Origin: JAOPZW01 sp963707695
Lineage (GTDB): Bacteria > Actinomycetota > Thermoleophilia > Solirubrobacterales > Solirubrobacteraceae
Length of the DNA stretch: 64,000 nt
Reading direction: 5' to 3'
NCBI GenBank assembly: GCA_963707695.1
Contig: CAVPQY010000006.1
Coordinates: 434,001 to 498,000, forward strand
A program made the position numbers and the translations under genes. Numbering within the stretch: the stretch's first letter is position 1; the number at the start of each line of letters is the position of its first letter. Below are positions 59,451 to 64,000 of the stretch, in pieces. The notes beneath the pieces were generated by a model that saw nothing but the letters and a program-made list of their open reading frames with translations, did not search any database and was not told the DNA's origin.

Positions 59451-60439
59451 CGCGCGGGTCCTGGTCGCCGGCGCCTCCGGCTACGCGGGCGCGCTGGCCG
59501 CGCGGCTCGTCGACCGCCACCCGCAGCTCGAGCTGACGGCCGTGACGAGCCGCAGCGACGCCGGCCGGCGCCTCGACGAGCTCTACCCGCACCACCGCGT
59601 CGCCGCCGAGCTGGAGGCCCTCGACCTCGACGGCCCCCACGGCGAGGTCGACGCGGCCGTGGTCGCCTACCCGCACGCCGCCTCGGCGCCGGTCGTCGCC
59701 GAGCTGCGCCGTCGCGGGGTGCTCGTCGTCGACCTCAGCGCGGACTTCCGCCTGCGCGACGTCGCGGTCTACGAGGAGTGGTACGCCGCCGCACCCCGAG
59801 CCGGGGCTCGTCGCCGACGCCGTGTACGGGCTGCCGGAGCGCTATCGCGACGACCTGCGGGGCGCCGGACTCGTGGCCGGTCCGGGCTGCTACCCGACCG
59901 CGACGATCCTCGCGCTCGCCCCGCTCGCCGACGTCCTCGACGACGTCGTCGTCGACGCCAAGAGCGGCGTCTCGGGGGCCGGGCGGGCCGCGACGGAGAA
60001 GACGCACTTCGTGGCGGTCGACGAGAACGTCACGCCCTACGGCGTCGGGCGCCATCGCCACATGCCCGAGATCGACCAGGAGCTCGCGGCCGCCGGCGCG
60101 CGCGACCTCACCGTCACCTTCACGCCGCACCTGCTGCCGCTCGACCAGGGCGAGCTCGTCTCCTGCTACGCGACCCTGCGCGAGGACGTCGACGTCGCCG
60201 CGCGCTTCGCGGAGGCCTACGCGGACGAGCCCTTCGTCGAGGTCGTCGACCGCCCGCCCGGCGTGCGCGACGTGCGCGAGACGAACATCTGCCGGATGCA
60301 CGCCCGGCGCGACGAGCGGACGGGCAAGGCCTTCGTCTTCGCCGCGCTGGACAACCTCTGGAAGGGCACGTCGTCGCAGGCCGTGCAGAGCCTGAACCTC
60401 ATGCTCGGGCTCGACGAGGCGGCGGGGCTGTCACGTTGA
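59443..60439 (+). CDS. argC: N-acetyl-gamma-glutamyl-phosphate reductase, frameshifted
   Basis: Third step of arginine synthesis, NADPH reduction of N-acetylglutamyl phosphate. The GTG start overlaps the pheT end by 8 bases. VLVAGASGYAGALAARLVDR is the cofactor site. The frame is lost after VYEEWYAA at a CCCC run (59794-59797). The native frame resumes PEPGLVADAVYGLPERYRDD and continues with the catalytic cysteine in AGPGCYPTATILAL, then KSGVSGAGRAATEKTHF and FVFAALDNLWKGTSSQAVQS. One extra base accounts for it (997 bases = 3n+1). An essential gene broken only this way suggests an assembly error. Confidence 0.9.
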
Positions 60440-60494
60440 GACCCCGGCCGGGTCCTCATCACCTGGCGCCGGATGCCCGGCGGAGGAGTCCTCG

Positions 60495-61742
60495 ATGAGC
60501 TTCTTCGGCTCGCGCTGGGTCGAGGTCCCCGAGGGCCTCGCGGACGTGGCCGCCACGGCGTCCCCGACGCTTCCCCGCGGCTTCCGCGCGGCGGGGGTGG
60601 CCGGCGGCCTGAAGGCCTCGGGCGCGCGGGACGTCGGCCTGCTCGTCAGCGACGAGCCGGGCACCGTCAGCGCGGCGCGCTTCACGCGCTCGGGCGTCCT
60701 GGCCGCGCCCGTCGTGGTGACGAAGGAGCGCACGCGCCTGGACGCCCTGCGCGCCGTCGCCGTCAACGCCGGCAACGCGAACGCGGCCACAGGGCGGCCC
60801 GGCCTGGACGAGGCGGCCAAGGTCCAGGGGGCCGCGGCGATCGCCGCCGGGGTCCCGGTCGACGCCGTGGCGCTGGCCTCGACGGGGGTCATCGGCGTCG
60901 TGCTCGACGGCTCGGCCGTCGTGCGGGCGCTCGCGCGCGCGGCCGGCGAGCTGCGCCCTGACGGCGACGGCGACCTCGCCGCGTCGATCATGACGACGGA
61001 CGCGTTCGCCAAGCGGGCCGTGCTCGACGTCGAGCTCACGGGCGGGACGGTCCGCCTGACGGCCCAGGCGAAGGGCGCGGGGATGATCCAGCCGTCGTTC
61101 GCGACCATGCTGTGCTTCGTGCAGACCGACGCCGCGCTGGCGCCGGAGACGGCCGACCTCCTGCTCGGGGTGTGCGTCAAGCGCTCGTTCGACCGCATCT
61201 CGGTCGACGGCCAGCTCTCGACGAACGACACGGTCATCCTCCAGGCCTCGGGCGCGAGCGGCGTCGACGTCGTCCCGGAGTCCGACGACGAGCTGCGCTT
61301 CGGCCAGGCGCTCGACGCGCTCCTGCGCCAGCTCGCCCTCGACATCGTCCGCGACGGCGAGGGCGCCGCGCGCGTCGGCCGGGTCGTGGTGCGCGGCGGC
61401 CACGGCACCCGCGTCGAGCGCACGGCGCGCGCGATCGCCAACTCGCCGCTGGCCAAGGCCGCGCTGCACGGCGGCGACCCGAACTGGGGGCGGATCGCCC
61501 AGGCCGCCGGCATGGCGCTCGTGGACGCGGCGCCGGTGCCGCTGGACATCTCGATCGAGGGCGTCCAGGTGTGCTCGGGCGGGACGGCCGTGCCGCACGA
61601 CGTGGCGGCCCTGGCGGCGCTCGTCGCGCGACCCGAGGTCGAGTACGTCGTCGGCCTCCCGGGCGACGGGCACGAGACCGAGGTCTTCTTCTCCGACCTG
61701 TCGCACGCCTACGTGACCATCAACGCCGAGTACACGACCTAG
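60495..61742 (+). CDS. argJ: Glutamate N-acetyltransferase/ornithine acetyltransferase
   Basis: A 415-residue Ntn-type enzyme that recycles the acetyl group from N-acetylornithine to glutamate. The autocleavage site is in AKGAGMIQPSFATMLCF, with threonine as the nucleophile that starts the beta subunit. Also present are AVNAGNANAATG near 91, TTDAFAKRAV near 170, RSFDRISVDGQLSTNDTV near 230, HGGDPNWGRIAQAAG near 325 and the C-terminal HAYVTINAEYTT. It follows argC by 55 bases. Whether it is bifunctional cannot be told from sequence. Confidence 0.96.
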   Translation: MSFFGSRWVEVPEGLADVAATASPTLPRGFRAAGVAGGLKASGARDVGLLVSDEPGTVSAARFTRSGVLAAPVVVTKERTRLDALRAVAVNAGNANAATGRPGLDEAAKVQGAAAIAAGVPVDAVALASTGVIGVVLDGSAVVRALARAAGELRPDGDGDLAASIMTTDAFAKRAVLDVELTGGTVRLTAQAKGAGMIQPSFATMLCFVQTDAALAPETADLLLGVCVKRSFDRISVDGQLSTNDTVILQASGASGVDVVPESDDELRFGQALDALLRQLALDIVRDGEGAARVGRVVVRGGHGTRVERTARAIANSPLAKAALHGGDPNWGRIAQAAGMALVDAAPVPLDISIEGVQVCSGGTAVPHDVAALAALVARPEVEYVVGLPGDGHETEVFFSDLSHAYVTINAEYTT

Positions 61743-61751
61743 GGGGCTGGG

Positions 61752-62642
61752 GTGCGACAGCGGAGCGAGAGCGAGCGGCCGCGAGCCGGGGGCGAGGCGC
61801 GGATCGAGACGCTGCTGGAGGCGCTGCCGTACATCCGGGAGTTCCACGGCCGCACGATCGTCATCAAGTACGGCGGGGCGGCCATGGAGGACCCGGGGCT
61901 GCGCGAGGACTTCGCCCGCGACGTCGTGCTCCTGAAGTACGTCGGCCTTGACCCCGTCGTCGTGCACGGCGGCGGGCCCGAGATCACGACCTACATGGAG
62001 CGCCTGAACCTGCCGGTCGAGTTCGTCGGCGGCCTGCGGGTCAGCGACGCCGCGACGGTCGAGGTCGCCAAGATGGTCCTCGTCGGCAAGGTCAACAAGG
62101 ACATCGTCCTGCGCCTGAACCGCCACGGCCAGTCCGCGATCGGCCTGAGCGGCGACGACGGCGGCCTCCTGCGGGTCTCGCGGCGCGCGGCGCCCGACGG
62201 CACCGACCTGGGCTTCGTCGGGCGCATCGAGCGCGTCGACCGCCGCGTGATCGACCACGTCGCGCGCGACTACATCCCGGTCATCGCGTCGATCGGCGCC
62301 GACCGCGAGGGCAACTCGTACAACATCAACGCCGACGAGGTGGCCTCGGCCGTGGCCCGGGCGATCGGCGCCTACAAGCTGCTGTTCCTCACCGACGTCG
62401 TGGGGTGGCTGCGCGACCCGGCCGACCCGTCGTCGCTCATCAGCGAGGCGAGCACGGACGAGGTCGAGGCCGCGCTCGGGCACGTCGCGGGCGGGATGCG
62501 CCCGAAGCTCCAGGCGTGCGTCGAGGCGATCCACGGCGGGGTCTCGAGCGCGCAGATCGTCGACGGGCGGGTGCCGCACTCGGTGCTGCTGGAGCTCTTC
62601 ACGCGCGCGGGCGTCGGCACGAAGGTCAAGCCGGCCGCATGA
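61752..62642 (+). CDS. argB: Acetylglutamate kinase
   Basis: A 296-residue amino acid kinase starting at GTG: TIVIKYGGAAMEDPGLREDF near 36, VVVHGGGPEITTYMERLNLP near 73 (the GGGP substrate loop), GGLRVSDAATVEVAKMVLVG near 97, and YNINADEVASAVARAIGAYK and LFLTDVVGWLRDP near 200-220. It phosphorylates N-acetylglutamate, usually the arginine-sensitive step. An N-terminal extension of ~20 charged residues fits arginine-inhibited forms, but inhibition is inferred. Its stop overlaps the argD start (ATGA). Confidence 0.96.
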   Translation: MRQRSESERPRAGGEARIETLLEALPYIREFHGRTIVIKYGGAAMEDPGLREDFARDVVLLKYVGLDPVVVHGGGPEITTYMERLNLPVEFVGGLRVSDAATVEVAKMVLVGKVNKDIVLRLNRHGQSAIGLSGDDGGLLRVSRRAAPDGTDLGFVGRIERVDRRVIDHVARDYIPVIASIGADREGNSYNINADEVASAVARAIGAYKLLFLTDVVGWLRDPADPSSLISEASTDEVEAALGHVAGGMRPKLQACVEAIHGGVSSAQIVDGRVPHSVLLELFTRAGVGTKVKPAA

Positions 62643-63820
62643 CCGCGCCGACCGTCGCCGAGCTCCAGGCGCTCGAGCGCGCGCACCTCGTCCCCGCGTA
62701 CGCGCGGCAGCCCGTGGCCTTCGTGCGCGGCGAGGGGACGCGGCTGTGGGACGCCGAGGGCGTCGAGCACCTCGACTTCCAGACCGGGCTCGCCGTGACC
62801 GCGGTGGGCCACGGCCATCCGGCCGTCGTCGCCGCGATCCAGGAGCAGGCCGCGCGGCTCGTCCACGTCGGCAACCTCTTCTACACCGAGCCGATGGTCC
62901 GCCTGGCGGCGCGCCTGGCCGAGCTCTCGCTCGGCGGCAAGGTCCACTTCGCGAACTCCGGGGCCGAGGCGGTCGAGGCCGCGCTGAAGGTCTGCCGCAA
63001 GGCGCGCACGGGCGGCACGGTCGTGTCGGTCCACCGCGGCTTCCACGGCCGGACGTACGGCGCGCTCTCGGCCACGCCGCAGGAGAGCAAGCAGGCGCCG
63101 TTCGCGCCGCTCGTGCCCGGGTTCGTCGCCGTCGCCCCGACGGCCGAGGCGATCACGGCGGCGGTCGACGACCGCACCGCCGCCGTCCTGCTCGAGCCGG
63201 TCCAGGGCGAGGGCGGCGTCCACGTGCTCGGCGACGACGTCCTGCGGGCGGCCCGGGCGGCGTGCGACGCGCACGGCGCCGCGCTCGTCTTCGACGAGGT
63301 CCAGTGCGGGCTGGGGCGGACCGGCCGGCTGTGGGCCTACGAGCACGCGGGCGTCGTGCCCGACGCGCTCACGACCGCCAAGGCGCTGGGCGGGGGCCTG
63401 CCGATCGGCGCGCTCCTGCTCGGCGAGCGCCTGGCCGACGTGCTGGAGCCGGGCGACCACGGGTCGACCTTCGCCGGCGGCCCCGTCCAGGCGGCGGCCG
63501 GCCTGGCCGTGCTCGACGTGGTCACCGACGAAGCGCTGCTGGCGCGCGTGCGGGCGCTCGGCGAGCGCCTGGCCGCGGCGCTGGCCGAGCTCCCCGGCGT
63601 CGTGGCGGTCCGCGGCCGCGGCCTCATGCTCGCGGCCGAGCTCGACCCGGCGGGGGACCGCACCGCTCCGGACGTCGTCCGGCGCGCGCTGCTGGAGGAG
63701 CGCCTGGTGGTCAACGCGACGGGACCCACGACGGTCCGCCTGCTCCCGCCCCTCGTCGTCACCGAGGCCGAGTGCGACGAGGCCGTCGCGCGACTGCGCC
63801 GCGTGCTCGCGCCGGGATGA
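62639..63820 (+). CDS. argD: Acetylornithine aminotransferase
   Basis: A 393-residue class III PLP aminotransferase. GEGTRLWDAEGVEHLDFQTG is near 30 and GNLFYTEPMVRLAARLAELS near 79, with HFANSGAEAVEAALKVCRKA and the cofactor segment LVFDEVQCGLGRTGRLWAYE (Asp) near 218. The PLP lysine is in LTTAKALGGGLPIGALL near 247. It converts N-acetylglutamate semialdehyde to N-acetylornithine. It overlaps argB upstream and the next gene downstream by ATGA. Confidence 0.96.
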   Translation: MTAPTVAELQALERAHLVPAYARQPVAFVRGEGTRLWDAEGVEHLDFQTGLAVTAVGHGHPAVVAAIQEQAARLVHVGNLFYTEPMVRLAARLAELSLGGKVHFANSGAEAVEAALKVCRKARTGGTVVSVHRGFHGRTYGALSATPQESKQAPFAPLVPGFVAVAPTAEAITAAVDDRTAAVLLEPVQGEGGVHVLGDDVLRAARAACDAHGAALVFDEVQCGLGRTGRLWAYEHAGVVPDALTTAKALGGGLPIGALLLGERLADVLEPGDHGSTFAGGPVQAAAGLAVLDVVTDEALLARVRALGERLAAALAELPGVVAVRGRGLMLAAELDPAGDRTAPDVVRRALLEERLVVNATGPTTVRLLPPLVVTEAECDEAVARLRRVLAPG

Positions 63821-64000
63821 GCGCCGCGCCGGCCGAGCGCTACGTCCCGGCCGCCGGGCGTGCGGCGTTCACCGGCGCCTACGACGCGGTCCTTGCGTCC
63901 ACCATGCGCGAGGCGCGCTGGCGGCCGGCGCTGCTGGCCGCGGTCGTCGCGGGGCTGCGGCCGGGGGCGACCGTCGTCGACGTCGGCGCCGGGACCGGGA
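63817..64000 (+). CDS. Class I SAM-dependent methyltransferase (3' end beyond window)
   Basis: The first 61 residues: a variable start, then AAFTGAYDAVLASTMREARW, an amphipathic helix, and motif I VVDVGAGTG at the window edge. This is the N-terminus of a UbiE/class I methyltransferase. It overlaps the argD stop as ATGA, so it is translated with the arg genes, although other actinobacteria usually have argF or argR after argD. The substrate is unknown. Confidence 0.75.
   Translation, partial: MSAAPAERYVPAAGRAAFTGAYDAVLASTMREARWRPALLAAVVAGLRPGATVVDVGAGTG

Noticed and set aside
54600..64000. rpmI-rplT-methyltransferase-pheST-argCJBD order as a novel cluster
   Set aside because: This gene order is long known in Actinomycetota, including mycobacteria and streptomycetes.
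1..64000. CRISPR arrays, insertion sequences, rRNA genes, toxin-antitoxin pairs
   Set aside because: Looked for by eye; no spaced direct-repeat array, transposase signature, rRNA or recognisable small toxin/antitoxin pair was found.

Overview
The window reads as a high-GC actinobacterial chromosome. The right-hand gene order (thrS, infC, rpmI, rplT, an rRNA methyltransferase, pheS, pheT, argC, argJ, argB, argD) is the conserved Actinomycetota arrangement. Together with the accessory families on the left (DUF6325, SHOCT, YccF, GAP, DUF2252, DUF1254), it suggests class Thermoleophilia (Solirubrobacterales or relatives). That placement is inference from gene content; no rRNA gene is present. No CRISPR array, insertion sequence or replication origin was seen.

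Layout. 1-4.3 kb: a lipid kinase, two divergent PAP2 phosphatases and a polytopic GT-C-like membrane protein. 4.5-5.0 kb: tRNA-Cys and tRNA-Val. 5.0-36.0 kb: an accessory stretch whose two ends carry a 25-base direct repeat of the tRNA-Val 3' end. The right copy sits just after a tyrosine-recombinase remnant, so the whole 31 kb may be an old tRNA-integrated island. Inside it are a glucose dehydrogenase/lactonase operon, a flavoprotein without its redox cysteines, a DUF2252 protein, a MalT-like regulator with a DHA2 exporter, and a cupin/VOC-VOC-SRPBCC/membrane-protein operon divergent from a PucR-type regulator. It also holds a secreted DUF1254 protein, MarC and GAP membrane proteins, a large secreted metzincin-type protease, a cupredoxin lipoprotein, and zwf with a quinone-oxidoreductase-like gene. 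Gene remnants are common in it: DUF6325, SHOCT, a second DUF1254, sigma factor region 4, GH15 and integrase.

36.0-39.1 kb is a decayed stretch of gene fragments. 39.2-48.0 kb holds a coiled-coil protein, a lysyl-oxidase-like protein, a GT2 glycosyltransferase, a secreted GH31 glycosidase, a MarR/MFS operon, a class V aminotransferase and an Rpf-like secreted protein. From 48.07 kb rightward the genes are core: translation factors, aminoacyl-tRNA synthetases and arginine biosynthesis, mostly in overlapping, translationally coupled order.

Sequence quality matters here. At least seven conserved genes, including zwf, argC and the rRNA methyltransferase, are interrupted by what looks like a single extra base, mostly in short G or C runs. 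The simplest reading is residual assembly error in those genes. By contrast, the multi-frame and truncated pieces around 10.7, 25.7-27.8 and 35.5-39.1 kb look like true decay.
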